From NCBI RefSeq assembly GCF_019733395.1, contig NZ_JAIHOO010000001.1, positions 1,240,001-1,304,000 on the forward strand: DNA of 64,000 bases, given 5' to 3'. This DNA is from Lysobacter sp. BMK333-48F3 (lineage in GTDB: Bacteria; Pseudomonadota; Gammaproteobacteria; Xanthomonadales; Xanthomonadaceae). This document shows, piece after piece, positions 47,571-60,094 of this stretch; the stretch's first letter is position 1; each line of letters begins with the position of its first letter. Under the pieces are notes generated by a model, which did not search any database, was not told the origin of the DNA, and saw only the letters and a list, made by a program, of their open reading frames with translations. The position numbers and the translations under genes were made by a program.

Positions 47571-49748
47571 TCAGGCCGGCTGCAGGTTCGCGTACGCCAA
47601 CACCAGCCACTTGCTGCCGGCGTCGTCGAAGTTGACCTGCACCCGCGCGTGCGCGCCGCTGCCCTCGTAGTCGGTGACCGTGCCGGTGCCGAAGCTGGGA
47701 TGGCGCACCTGCGCGCCCAGCCGCACCGGCGGCGCCTCGATCGCGGCGTGGCCGGGGTCGCGGCGCGGCGCGGCGTTGTACATCGGCCGCGACACCTGCA
47801 CCTTGGGCCGGACCTCGTTGAGCAACGCGGTGGGAATCTCGCGCAGGAAACGCGACGGCACGCCGAACATGTCCATGCCGTGGATGCGCCGGGTCTCGGC
47901 GTAGCTCAGCACCAGCTTCTCGCGCGCGCGGGTGATGCCGACATAGGCCAGCCGGCGCTCCTCTTCCAGGCGCCCGGATTCCTCGGTCGAGCGCCCGCTC
48001 GGGAACAGCCCTTCCTCCAGGCCGCCGAGGAACACCAGCGGGAACTCCAGGCCCTTGGCGCTGTGCAGGGTCATCAGCTGGACCCCGTCCTCGCCGGCCT
48101 GGGCCTGGCCTTCGCCGGCTTCGAGCGCGGCGTAGCTGAGGAAGGCGATCAGCTCGGGCATCGCCGCCGCGTCGTCCTCGTCGCTGCGGGTGAAGCGCGA
48201 GGCCACCGAGACCAGTTCGTCGAGGTTGTCGGTGCGCGAGTCGAGCTGGCCGCGCGATTCGTTGGCGTAGTGGTCGCGCAGGCCCGAGCGCTGCAGCACG
48301 TGGTCGATCTTCTCCTGCAGCGGAATCTCGGTCACGTCGGCCTGCAGGGCGTCGATCAGGGTCGCGAAGCCGGCCAGGGCGTTGCGCGCGCGCGCCGCCA
48401 GCACGCTTTCGCCGGACACGCGGCGCGCGGCTTCCCACAGCGACACCGCATCGGCGCGGGCGCGCTTGCGCACCTCGTCGAGGGTGCGCTCGCCGATGCC
48501 GCGGGTCGGGGTGTTGACCGCGCGCTCGAACGCCGCGTCGTCGTCGCGGTTGGCGATCAGGCGCAGATAGGCCAGGGTGTCCTTGATTTCGGCGCGCTCG
48601 AAGAAGCGCTGGCCGCCGTAGACCCGGTACGGCACCTGCTCGGACAGCAAGGCTTCTTCGTAGGCGCGCGACTGCGCGTTGCTGCGGTAGAGCACGGCGA
48701 CGTCGCCGTAGCTGCCGCCGTCGCGCACCCACTGGCGCAGGCGCTCGACCACGAAGCGCGCCTCGTCCATCTCGTTGTAGGCCGCGTACAGGTCGATCGG
48801 CTCGCCGTGGCCGGTATCGGTCCACAGCTTCTTGCCGAGCCGGTCCGGGTTGTGGGCGATGACCGCGTTGGCGGCGTCGAGGATGTTGGCGCTGGAGCGG
48901 TAGTTCTGCTCCAGGCGGATGGTCTGCGCGCCGGGGAAGTCGCGCAGGAAGCGCTGCACGTTCTCGACCTTGGCCCCGCGCCAGCCGTAGATCGCCTGAT
49001 CGTCGTCGCCGACCACGAACACGTGGCCGGTGTCGCCGGCGAGCACGCGCACGAAGGCGTACTGGATCGCGTTGGTGTCCTGGAACTCGTCGACCAGGAT
49101 CTCGCGGAAGCGGGTGCGGTAATGGGTCAGCAGGGCCGGGTTGTCGCGCAGCAGTTCGTGCGCGCGCAGCAGCAGCTCGGCGAAGTCGACCAGGCCGGCG
49201 CGCTCGCAACGTTCCTGGTAGGCCTCGTAGCAGCGCAGCATCACGTCCGACCAGTCGTCGCCGCCGGGCTGGATATTGCGCGGGCGCCGGCCCTCGTCCT
49301 TCTGCGCGTTGATCCACCAGGCGATCTGGCGCGGCGGAAAGCGGGTTTCGTCCAGCTCCAGCGACTGCACCACGCGCTTGACCAGGCGCAGTTGGTCGTC
49401 GCTGTCGAGCACCTGGAAGCCTTCCGGCAGCTTGGCCTCCTGCCAGTGCAGGCGCAGCAGGCGGTGGGCCAGGCCGTGGAAGGTGCCGATCCACATCCCG
49501 CGCGCGCCGCGCGCCAGCTGCGCGTCGACGCGCTGGCGCATCTCGCCGGCGGCCTTGTTGGTGAAGGTGACCGCGAGGATGCCGTGGGTCGGCACGCCGA
49601 AGACTTCGTTGAGCCAGGCGATGCGGTGGGTCAGCACGCGGGTCTTGCCGCTGCCGGCGCCGGCCAGGACCAGATAGTGGCCGGGCGGCGCCGAAACGGC
49701 TTCGCGCTGGGCCGGATTGAGTGCGTCGAGCAGGTGCGATACGTCCAT
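47571..49748 (-). CDS. uvrD: UvrD/Rep-type DNA helicase
   Basis: 725 aa SF1A helicase. LVLAGAGSGKTRVLTHRI (Walker A), AVTFTNKAAGEMRQR, DEFQDTN (motif II), GDDDQAIYGWRGA, LEQNYRSSANIL and TLHSAKGLEFPLVFL are present in order. The LAGAGSGKT opening and the UvrD-type C-terminal (basic tail with RLGAQVRHPSFGTGTVTDYEG) support UvrD over Rep. Functions in nucleotide excision and mismatch repair. Ends with a tandem Tudor-like tail of about 50 residues seen in UvrD. Confidence 0.95.
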   Translation of the reverse strand: MDVSHLLDALNPAQREAVSAPPGHYLVLAGAGSGKTRVLTHRIAWLNEVFGVPTHGILAVTFTNKAAGEMRQRVDAQLARGARGMWIGTFHGLAHRLLRLHWQEAKLPEGFQVLDSDDQLRLVKRVVQSLELDETRFPPRQIAWWINAQKDEGRRPRNIQPGGDDWSDVMLRCYEAYQERCERAGLVDFAELLLRAHELLRDNPALLTHYRTRFREILVDEFQDTNAIQYAFVRVLAGDTGHVFVVGDDDQAIYGWRGAKVENVQRFLRDFPGAQTIRLEQNYRSSANILDAANAVIAHNPDRLGKKLWTDTGHGEPIDLYAAYNEMDEARFVVERLRQWVRDGGSYGDVAVLYRSNAQSRAYEEALLSEQVPYRVYGGQRFFERAEIKDTLAYLRLIANRDDDAAFERAVNTPTRGIGERTLDEVRKRARADAVSLWEAARRVSGESVLAARARNALAGFATLIDALQADVTEIPLQEKIDHVLQRSGLRDHYANESRGQLDSRTDNLDELVSVASRFTRSDEDDAAAMPELIAFLSYAALEAGEGQAQAGEDGVQLMTLHSAKGLEFPLVFLGGLEEGLFPSGRSTEESGRLEEERRLAYVGITRAREKLVLSYAETRRIHGMDMFGVPSRFLREIPTALLNEVRPKVQVSRPMYNAAPRRDPGHAAIEAPPVRLGAQVRHPSFGTGTVTDYEGSGAHARVQVNFDDAGSKWLVLAYANLQPA

Positions 49749-49811
49749 CGCGCTATTGTAGCGGCGATGCCTGCGGGAACCTTCGCGGCGCCGCGAAGAT
49801 CCAAGCCGAAC

Positions 49812-50804
49812 ATGCCGACCCGTTCACCCTGGCTGCGCCGCCTCGCCGCCGTCGCCCTCGCCGCGGCGACGCTGCATGCGCAGGCCGCGGGCGCGGCCGA
49901 GGACGTGCGCGCGGACACACGCGAGGACATACGCGAGTTCGGCGACGGCGCGCGCCGCCTGCGGATCGTGGTCGAGAACGCGCCCGACCCGGCCCGCGCC
50001 GCGTTGCTGCAGGGTTGGCTGAATGAGTGCGCGCGCGCCGCATCGACCGCATTCGGACAACTGCCGCTGGACTACGCCGAGGTGCGGATCCGCGAAGTGC
50101 CGCCGGGACGCGACCGCAGCCCGGTGCCCTGGGGCCAGACCCGGCGCGACGCGGACGGGGTCGCGGTGCTGCTGTTCGTGCGCGCCGACGCCGGCCTGGA
50201 CGAGTTGCGCGCGGACTGGACCGCGGTGCACGAACTCGCCCATCTGTTCCACCCCTTTCTCGGCGACGACGGCCGCTGGCTGGCCGAGGGCCTGGCCAGC
50301 TACTACCAGAACGTGCTGCGCGCCCGCGCCGGCCTGCTGAGCGCCGACGAAGCCTGGCGCCGGCTCGACGCCGGTTTCGCGCGCGGCCGCCGGGTCGGCC
50401 CGGGCGCGCGCATGGACGCGATCGGCCGCGGCCGCGCCGGCACCATGCGGGTGTACTGGGCCGGCGCCGCGTATTGGCTGGACGCCGACGTGACCCTGCG
50501 CCGCGAGCACGGCAGCAGCCTGGACCGGGTGCTGGCGCGGTATGCGCGCTGCTGCCTGGACGGCGGCGCCGAGCTGAGCCCGGAGCAATTCGTCGCCGCG
50601 CTCGACCGCGCCGGCGGCGCGGGCGTGTTCGCCCGGCTGTACCGGCGCCACGCCGCGCTGCGCGAGTTCCCGGCGCAGCAGGCGAGCTATACGGCGCTGG
50701 GGCTGAGCGTCGAGGACGGCCGGCTGCAGTTCTCTCAGCGCGCCGACGCGGCGCGCCTGCGCGCGGCGATCATGCGCGCGCCGGCGGCGCCGGACGCGCG
50801 CTGA
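49812..50804 (+). CDS. Secreted HExxH metalloprotease-like protein
   Basis: 330 aa. Signal peptide (LRRLAAVALAAATLHAQAAGA), then a domain with HELAH at residues 140-144 and Glu159 in WLAEGLASYYQ: a HExxH plus downstream Glu zinc site (gluzincin type). Probably exported protease or peptidase; family unknown to me, distantly like M1-type or DUF-type peptidases. A 12-nt tandem (DVRA-DTRE-DIRE) follows the cleavage site. ATG 49812 begins the signal peptide; an ATG at 49767 is possible. Confidence 0.75.
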   Translation: MPTRSPWLRRLAAVALAAATLHAQAAGAAEDVRADTREDIREFGDGARRLRIVVENAPDPARAALLQGWLNECARAASTAFGQLPLDYAEVRIREVPPGRDRSPVPWGQTRRDADGVAVLLFVRADAGLDELRADWTAVHELAHLFHPFLGDDGRWLAEGLASYYQNVLRARAGLLSADEAWRRLDAGFARGRRVGPGARMDAIGRGRAGTMRVYWAGAAYWLDADVTLRREHGSSLDRVLARYARCCLDGGAELSPEQFVAALDRAGGAGVFARLYRRHAALREFPAQQASYTALGLSVEDGRLQFSQRADAARLRAAIMRAPAAPDAR

Positions 50805-50819
50805 GCCCGTACCCGGGCC

Positions 50820-51464
50820 TCAGTGGGCCTTGGCCGGCTTGTGCGCGGCGGCGCTGCTCATCAGCTTGTCGGTCCAGGCGATGCCGATCGCCGAGAGGAT
50901 GAACAGGAAGTGGATCAGCGCCTGCCACATCACGCCCTGCTCGGTCAGCTTGCTGCAGCCGGCGGTGGCGTTGGCCACGCCGTTGGCGGTCGCCGCGGCC
51001 GCGGCCTGGGCGGCAGCGAAAGCCTGCGGCGTGCCGCACAGCGGCAGTCCCAGGTCGCCGGCGCCGATGAAGGTCTTGAGCAGGTGGATCGAGGAGATGC
51101 CGATGATCGCCATCGCCAGCTTGACCTTGAGCACGCTGGCGTTGACGTGGCTCAGCCATTCGGGCTGGTCCGGATGGCCTTCCAGGCGCAGGCGCGAGAC
51201 GAAGGTCTCGTAGCCGCCGACGATCACCATCACCAGCAGGTTGGAGATCATCACCACGTCGATCAGGCCGAGCACGATCAGCATGATCGACTGCTCGGTC
51301 AGGGTCGCCGCGTCGTGCACCAGGTGGATCAGCTCGCGCACGAACTGGAACACGTACACGCCCTGGGCGACGATCAGGCCCAGGTACAAGGGCAGCTGCA
51401 GCCAGCGCGAGCTGAAGATCAGGGCCGGCAGGGGATTGAGTCGGTTGATCTTGGGATCGGACAT
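50820..51464 (-). CDS. YqhA-like (UPF0114) membrane protein
   Basis: 214 aa. Opens with [24 protein letters not shown] and continues with [29 protein letters not shown], the core of the UPF0114/YqhA family; about four membrane segments. Function unknown, in other bacteria near stress or secretion genes. A hydrophobic-poor, Ala-rich loop of about 40 residues near the C-terminus is an addition in this copy. Transcribed alone. Confidence 0.85.
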   Translation of the reverse strand: MSDPKINRLNPLPALIFSSRWLQLPLYLGLIVAQGVYVFQFVRELIHLVHDAATLTEQSIMLIVLGLIDVVMISNLLVMVIVGGYETFVSRLRLEGHPDQPEWLSHVNASVLKVKLAMAIIGISSIHLLKTFIGAGDLGLPLCGTPQAFAAAQAAAAATANGVANATAGCSKLTEQGVMWQALIHFLFILSAIGIAWTDKLMSSAAAHKPAKAH

Positions 51465-51639
51465 GGGTAGCTCATGAAATCAGACAGATACAGCGCCCAA
51501 GAGTAGCCCGCGACGATGGCCGCCGTCATGTCGGGCCGGCCCCAGGGCCGGCCGCCGGGACAGGCCATTCCATCCGGGCCGCGGCCCCGCGCGCCGGGCC
51601 GCGCTTACACTGCGGCCTTTGCCGGCGGAGTCATCCCCC

Positions 51640-54649
<3,010 letters not shown>

Positions 54650-54683
54650 CCGCGCGCCCCCGCATCGAACGGAATCGACCGCC

Positions 54684-55139
54684 ATGAACGCTCCCCGCCC
54701 CGCCCGCGCCGTCGAGAAACCCTGGGTCCAGCGCCACTGGATCTTGCTGCTGATCGCCGCCCTGGCGGTGTCGATCGCGCTGTCGGCCGCGGTCGGGTTG
54801 GGGGTGATGTACACCTTCATGTCGTCGATGAAAGACTCCGAGCCCTACCGCGAGGCGATGCGCCGCGCCCAGGCCGATCCGCGCGCGATCGCAGCCCTGG
54901 GCCAGCCGATCGAGCCGACCGGGATGATCCTGGGCGCGGTCGAGCAGAAGGACGGCGGTACCGCGCAGCTGTTCATCTTCATCCGCGGCCCGCGCGGCAA
55001 AGCCGACGTGCAGGTCGAAGGCAGCTACCACGATCGCGCCTGGGATTACCGGGTGATGCAGATCGACGTCGACGGCAGCGGCGAGCGGATCGATTTGCTG
55101 GAGGGCGGGGAATCGGGAATGGAGAATGGGGAATCGTAG
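54684..55139 (+). CDS. Coa1/Tim21-like single-pass membrane protein
   Basis: 151 aa. Single membrane segment at about 19-45 (WILLLIAALAVSIALSAAVG), then a small domain with AMRRAQADPRAIAALGQPIEP, IFIRGPRGKADVQVEGSYHDRAWDYRVMQIDV. This layout resembles the Coa1/Tim21 family of assembly factors. The last ~10 codons (GESGMENGES) fall in a dispersed word-repeat (GGGGAATCGGGAATGG...) rather than family sequence, so the original stop may have been lost. Located 34 bp after the S9 peptidase, probably co-transcribed. Confidence 0.7.
   Translation: MNAPRPARAVEKPWVQRHWILLLIAALAVSIALSAAVGLGVMYTFMSSMKDSEPYREAMRRAQADPRAIAALGQPIEPTGMILGAVEQKDGGTAQLFIFIRGPRGKADVQVEGSYHDRAWDYRVMQIDVDGSGERIDLLEGGESGMENGES
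55103..55137. repeat. Short-word repeat forming the 3' end of the Coa1-like gene
   Basis: GGGGAATCGGGAATGGAGAATGGGGAATCG: four copies of a GGAAT(C/G)GG-type word. The inverse appears at 35528-35551 (CCCATTCCCCATTCCCC). Here it is in frame and encodes the protein end. Confidence 0.7.
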
Positions 55140-55156
55140 AAGCGCGGCCGCGCTCC

Positions 55157-55361
55157 TGTAGGAGCGGCGTCCCACAGGGACTTCCTCCGGTCGTAAGCCG
55201 CGACAACCGAAGCGGTGAAATAACACGCGGCTGGCCGAAGCCATGTCGCTCCATGCCGAACCGCGCCGCTGGCCGGACTTCGGTCGCTGCGCTGACCCAC
55301 GTCGCTGCGGTGGGTCAGCGCTCATGACCGGAGCAAATCCCTGTGGGACGCCGCTCCTACC
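55157..55361. repeat. REPIN-like pair, both arms in the expanded form, with inner hairpin
   Basis: Left arm CTGTAGGAGCGGCGTCCC...GTAAGCCGCGAC (55157-55206), right arm its inverse from GAGCAAATCCCTGTGGGACG to CCGCTCCTACC (55330-55361). Inside, CGCTGACCCAC (55290-55300) and GTGGGTCAGCG (55310-55320) form a perfect 11-bp hairpin. Sits between co-directional genes, in a 330-bp gap without other content. Confidence 0.8.
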
Positions 55362-55469
55362 GGAGTCCGCGCGGCGAAATGGGCGCGCCATCGCACGCAT
55401 GACCTTCGGCGCTTGGCCGCGGCCGGGCCAGCGCCGATGCTGGCCGGCAATCATCCACCGGGACCGCCC

Positions 55470-57269
55470 ATGAAGCCGCTCGTCCTCGCCGTCGCCCTGG
55501 CGCTGTCCGCGCCCGTCCTCGCCCACGCCGCCGACGCCGCTCCGGCCGCGGCCGCAGCCGCCAAGCCGGTTCCGGCCTGGGTCGCGCAGAGCAACGAATA
55601 CACCAACATCCTGATCAAGGCCCAGGGCCAGTTCTCGCCCGAGCAGATGTCGTTCTTCGGCGTGCCCGGCTACGACGACAAGGTCAGCGATCTCAAGCCG
55701 GAGGTCGGCAAGCGTTTCCGCTCCGCGATGGAACAGGCCAAGCGCGAGCTGCAGGCCAAGCTGGCCGGCGAACGCGACGCCAGCGTGCGCCAGGACCTGG
55801 AGATCCTGATCCAGGCCGCCGACGACAACATCGAAGGCAGCGCGCTCAACGAACGCCTGGTCCTGCCCTGGTTCGACGCGCCGCAGACCGTGTTCTCCGG
55901 CATGCGCGCCCTGCTCTCCGACCAGACCCCGGCCGAACGCCGCGCGCACGCGCTGCAGCGGTTGCAGGCCTACGTCGGCCTGGCCCCGGGCAGCGAGCCG
56001 CTGACCGTGCTGGCGCGGCAGCGCTACGAAGAACGCCTGGCCGACAAGACCCTGCTGCAGCCGACCAAGCTCGAGGTCGAGCAGGCGCTGGGCAACGTCG
56101 ACACCTACGTCGCCGGGATCCGCAAGCTGTTCGAGAAGTACAAGATCGACGGCGCCGAGCCGGCGCTGAAGGCGATGGAAACCCAGCTGCGCGATTACGG
56201 CCAGTGGAGCCGCAGCGCGGTGCTGCCGAAGGCGCGCAGCGACGCGCGCCTGCCGCCGGAACTGTATGCCTATTCGCTCAAGCAGTACGGCATCGACGTC
56301 GATCCGCAGTTGCTCATCCGCCGCGCCCAGGTCGAGTTCATGGAGACCCGCGCGGCGATGCGCCAGCTGGCGCCGCTGGTCGCGCAGGCCAAGGGCCTGA
56401 AGGTGGCCGACCCGCACGACTACGTCGCGGTGATCCGCGCCTTGAAGAAGGACACCATCCCCAACGATCAGCTCGAATCGCGCTACCGCAAGATCATCGA
56501 CGCGATCGATCCGATCATCCGCAAGGAACAGATCGTCGACGTGCCGCAGCGGCCGATGGTGATGCGCCTGGGCAGCGAGGCCGAGTCGGCCGCCCAGCCG
56601 GCGCCGCACTTCCTGCCCGCGCCGCTGGTCGGCAACACCGGCCAGCAAGGCCAGTTCGTGCTGCCGGTGGCGGTGCCCAGCGCCGGCGGCAAGGCCCTGC
56701 ACTACGACGATTTCAACTACGAATCGGCGGCCTGGACCTTGTCCGCGCACGAGGGCCGCCCCGGCCACGAACTGCAGTTCACCGCGATGGTCGAGCGCGG
56801 CGTGTCGCTGGCGCGCTCGATGTTCGCCTTCAACTCGGTCAACGTCGAAGGCTGGGCGCTGTACGCCGAGGCCGAGATGGTGCCGTACGAGCCGCTGGAC
56901 GGGCAGCTGATCGCGCTGCAGTTCCGCCTGCTGCGCGCGGCCCGCGCGATCCTCGACCCGATGCTCAACCTCGGCCTGACCGACCGCGCCAGCGCCGGCA
57001 AGGTGCTGGCCGAGCAGGTCGGCTTCTCCGAGGCGATGACCAAGCAGGAGCTGGACCGCTACATGTTCAACGCCCCGGGCCAGGCCGGCAGCTATTTCTA
57101 CGGCTACAGCCGGATCCTGGAGCTGCGCATGGAAACCGAACTCAAGCTCGGCGATCGCTTCGACCGGCTCAAGTTCAACAACTTCCTGCTCGACCAGGGC
57201 ATGCTGCCGCCGGGCCTGCTGGCCAAGTCGGTGCGCGAGGATTTCGTGACCAAGCAGGACAAGCGCTGA
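55470..57269 (+). CDS. Secreted DUF885-family hydrolase
   Basis: 599 aa. Signal peptide (LVLAVALALSAPVLAHA), then a mostly helical domain ending in SAWTLSAHEGRPGHELQFTA-type sequence. The HEGRPGH motif (H-E-x-x-P-G-H) is the DUF885 signature and looks like a metallopeptidase site. Function in bacteria not settled; eukaryotic relatives unknown to me. ATG 55470 begins the signal peptide; the open upstream frame is not conserved. Confidence 0.88.
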   Translation: MKPLVLAVALALSAPVLAHAADAAPAAAAAAKPVPAWVAQSNEYTNILIKAQGQFSPEQMSFFGVPGYDDKVSDLKPEVGKRFRSAMEQAKRELQAKLAGERDASVRQDLEILIQAADDNIEGSALNERLVLPWFDAPQTVFSGMRALLSDQTPAERRAHALQRLQAYVGLAPGSEPLTVLARQRYEERLADKTLLQPTKLEVEQALGNVDTYVAGIRKLFEKYKIDGAEPALKAMETQLRDYGQWSRSAVLPKARSDARLPPELYAYSLKQYGIDVDPQLLIRRAQVEFMETRAAMRQLAPLVAQAKGLKVADPHDYVAVIRALKKDTIPNDQLESRYRKIIDAIDPIIRKEQIVDVPQRPMVMRLGSEAESAAQPAPHFLPAPLVGNTGQQGQFVLPVAVPSAGGKALHYDDFNYESAAWTLSAHEGRPGHELQFTAMVERGVSLARSMFAFNSVNVEGWALYAEAEMVPYEPLDGQLIALQFRLLRAARAILDPMLNLGLTDRASAGKVLAEQVGFSEAMTKQELDRYMFNAPGQAGSYFYGYSRILELRMETELKLGDRFDRLKFNNFLLDQGMLPPGLLAKSVREDFVTKQDKR

Positions 57270-57297
57270 GCGCACGGTAGCGCCCGGTGATTGAAGC

Positions 57298-57326
57298 GAA
57301 GGCCGCGGCGAACACCGCGGCCTTCG
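57298..57326 (+). terminator. Hairpin after DUF885 gene
   Basis: GAAGGCCGCGG CGAACA CCGCGGCCTTC: 11-bp perfect stem with 6-nt loop, about 30 bp past the stop. Only a weak T-rich tail (GTCGTT) follows. Confidence 0.65.
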
Positions 57327-57353
57327 TCGTTACCGCGATACCGCTCAAGTCCT

Positions 57354-57510
57354 TGTAGGAGCGGCGTGAGCCGCGACCGCCGCAGCGGCTTACGCAAGCG
57401 CAGCCACCGAAGCCCGGACAGTCGGACGCCGGTGCGTCGGGCGATCCGGCTTCGGCTGAACGCGTGGTATTCCACCGCTCCGGCTGTCGCGGCTGACGCC
57501 GCTCCTACAG
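57354..57510. repeat. REPIN-like pair between convergent genes
   Basis: Left arm TGTAGGAGCGGCGTGAGCC plus GCGAC (57354-57378), right arm its inverse (57486-57510), both short form. Lies between the DUF885 and hydrolase stops. Confidence 0.85.
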
Positions 57511-57527
57511 GAGAAGCGAAGCGCCGC

Positions 57528-59831
57528 TCAGTACATCAGCGCCGGAGTCACCGTCTTCAACGCGAACACCGACCAGGCCGTCGCCGCGCAGGCCAGGGCG
57601 AGCGCGACCGCGCAGATCCGGCGCAGGCGGTGCGGCGGCGAGCGCCACAGGCGGTAGGCGTAGACCAGGGCGACGACCGCGGTCGCCGCGCTCGCCAGCC
57701 CCAGCAGCTGCGCCAGGCGCAGCCAAGCGTCGAGCCCGCCGTCCAGCATCCGCACCGAAGCCTCGATCCGCGCCAGGATCCACGCCCACAAAGCCGCCAG
57801 CGCGAGGTTCGCGACCACCCCGGCCTGCAGCCAATGCCGCCAGCGCAACGCGCGCGCATCCAGCCCCAAGCCGCGATGCACCCGCCGGCGCACCAGCGCG
57901 GCGACCGGCCACAGCAACGCGGCCGCCAGTTGCACCGCCAACGCCGCCGCCAGCGCGGGCAGCATCCAGCCCGGCGAACGCCAGGCCGGCACCGGCTGCA
58001 GCCACATCGCCGCCGGCACGTCGTCGCTGCTCACCGCGACCACCCGGGTGCCGCGCAGCTTGGCCGCGAGCAGGCTGTCGCCGCCGACCTCCTGCCACAG
58101 GTACGGGCCGACCTCGCGCCAGCGCTTGGGCCGGCCGTCCGAGGTGCGTAAGGTCGAAACGCTGACCGTGGCGTCGTCGTGGACGCGCACGCTCGCGCCT
58201 CCGAGCAGACGGGCGATGGCGAGGAAGTTGCTGGCCGAGCTGCGGCTGTTCTCGTAATGCCCGGCGATCTGCTCGCCGTGCAGGCGCGCGGTGGCCAGGG
58301 TCGGCCGCGCCGGTGCCGGGCTCGGGAAATAGCGCCGGATCACCCCGTCGACCAGGTCGCGGTGCAGCGCGCGGCCGGCGCGGCCCGGGCCGCTGGCGGA
58401 CACGAACAGGCCGACGCCGTGCTCGGGCAACAGCACCAGCATGCTCTGGAAGGCCTCGGTCGCGCCGCCATGGCCGATCGCCAGCGGACCGCGGCCGTCG
58501 CGACGGAAAAAGCCCAGGCCGATCGCGTCCAGGCCGGCGATCGGCCGCCACGCCGCCGCATGCAACTGGCGCAGGCTGTACGGCTGCAGCAGCGCGGCCT
58601 GGCGATAGCGGCCCGCATCGAGCTGGGCGCTCATGAACGCCGCCATGTCCTGCGCGGTCGCCGACAGGCTGCCGGCGGGCGCGGGATTGACGTACTCGAA
58701 ACCGATCGGCGCCGCGCCGGCCTGGGCATAGCCCTGGGCCAGATCGGCGGCGAGCCCCTTGGGCAAGGGCTGGCGGAAACTGGAATGGCGCATGCCCAGC
58801 GGCGCCAGCACCCGGCGCTCGACGTAGTCGTCGAACGGCAGTCCGGACACCCGCTGGACGATGTAGCCGGCCAGCGCCGCCCCGTAGTTCGAGTACGCCG
58901 GCACGGTGCCCGGCGGGTAGATCCTGCGCGGCTGCACTTCGCGCAGATAGCGTCCCAGCGGCAGCAGATGCGCCGCGTCGCGCGCGAACAGATGCTTGGT
59001 CGATTCCTCGAAGCCGGCGCTGTGGGTCATCAGCTGGCGCAGGGTCGCCGGCTTGCCGGCGTAGTCGCGGATGCGGAAATCCAGGTAGCGGTTGACGTCG
59101 GCGTCGAGGTCGAGCTTGCCCTGCTCGACCAGTTGCATGACCGCGGTCCAGACGAACAGCTTGGACACCGAGCCCGGCCGCACCAGGGTGCGCGCCGGGT
59201 CCATCGGTTTGCGCCGGGCCAGGTCGGCATAGCCATAGCCCTTGGACAGCAGGACCTGGCCGTCGCGCACCACCGTCACCACCGCGCCGGCCAGGCCGCC
59301 GCGGGCCAGCGCCGACGGCACCAGGCCGTCGACGTAGGCCTCCAGGTCCGGTGCGGTCAGGGCCGGCTGCGGCGAACGCGCGCCCGGCTCGAGCAGGATC
59401 GCCGCCGCCAACGCCGAGGCATCCGCCGGCGCCGGTTCGGCCAGCGCCGGCGGCAAGTCGGTGGGCAGCTCGATTGGCAACTCGATCCGCGCCGGCGCGC
59501 GCGCGGCGCCGGCTTTCGGCGTCGCGATCACGCCCAGCGGTTCGGCGTACGGGTCGATCGCCTCGGTCGGCGCCGGCGCGCTCGGCGCGCTCGGCGCGAT
59601 CCGCGCCCCGACCGGCGCGGTGCGCAGCGGCACCGCCGTGGGGGTCGCCGGGAAGGCGTCGGGCGTGGCCGCGACCGGCGCCGGCGCGTTCGCGGCCGCC
59701 GGCGGCGGGTCGGGCCGCACCTCGGCCGGGTCCACCGGCCGCGGCGCGGTCTGCGCCCAGGCCGCGCTCCAGCACAAGCCGGCGCCCAGCAACGCCGCCA
59801 ACACCCTGCCCTTGTTCGCTCTCGCCTTCAT
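57528..59831 (-). CDS. Beta-lactamase-fold serine hydrolase with C-terminal membrane domain
   Basis: 767 aa. Signal peptide (LAALLGAGLCWSAAWAQ), a ~110-residue Pro/Ala-rich linker, then a class C beta-lactamase/peptidase fold: GSVSK (Ser in S-x-x-K, about residue 222), YSNYG and HGGAT motifs. The last ~150 residues contain about four membrane segments (LPALAAALAVQLAAALLW, LALAALWAWILARI, LLGLASAATAVVALVYAYRLW, ICAVALALACAATAWSVF). May cut peptidoglycan stem peptides, esters or lipids; substrate unknown. ATG 59831 is the signal-peptide start. Confidence 0.87.
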   Translation of the reverse strand: MKARANKGRVLAALLGAGLCWSAAWAQTAPRPVDPAEVRPDPPPAAANAPAPVAATPDAFPATPTAVPLRTAPVGARIAPSAPSAPAPTEAIDPYAEPLGVIATPKAGAARAPARIELPIELPTDLPPALAEPAPADASALAAAILLEPGARSPQPALTAPDLEAYVDGLVPSALARGGLAGAVVTVVRDGQVLLSKGYGYADLARRKPMDPARTLVRPGSVSKLFVWTAVMQLVEQGKLDLDADVNRYLDFRIRDYAGKPATLRQLMTHSAGFEESTKHLFARDAAHLLPLGRYLREVQPRRIYPPGTVPAYSNYGAALAGYIVQRVSGLPFDDYVERRVLAPLGMRHSSFRQPLPKGLAADLAQGYAQAGAAPIGFEYVNPAPAGSLSATAQDMAAFMSAQLDAGRYRQAALLQPYSLRQLHAAAWRPIAGLDAIGLGFFRRDGRGPLAIGHGGATEAFQSMLVLLPEHGVGLFVSASGPGRAGRALHRDLVDGVIRRYFPSPAPARPTLATARLHGEQIAGHYENSRSSASNFLAIARLLGGASVRVHDDATVSVSTLRTSDGRPKRWREVGPYLWQEVGGDSLLAAKLRGTRVVAVSSDDVPAAMWLQPVPAWRSPGWMLPALAAALAVQLAAALLWPVAALVRRRVHRGLGLDARALRWRHWLQAGVVANLALAALWAWILARIEASVRMLDGGLDAWLRLAQLLGLASAATAVVALVYAYRLWRSPPHRLRRICAVALALACAATAWSVFALKTVTPALMY

Positions 59832-60094
59832 CCGTCCCCCGCAAGTCCTCGGCGCCGATCCGCGCGCGGTGCCGGCCGGCACGCGACGCGCTGTGATGGC
59901 GATCAGATACCGTCCGCAACGCCGCGCGCAGTGTACGCGCTCGCCGCCTGCGCTCCGCACGGCCGTTCGCGCCGCGCACGGATTTCGCCTTTCGCAAAAT
60001 AGCTTGCGCCTGCGTACAGCGCCGTCGGTCCCCGCTTGGCAAGCCCCCTGCGGCGCGCCTAGAGTCGTTGCAGGCAACCTTTACGGCCGCTCCC

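Noticed and set aside
47046..49811. Very long plus-strand frame before the HExxH protease start
   Set aside because: It runs antisense through uvrD; only the last 330 codons have a signal peptide and protease motif.
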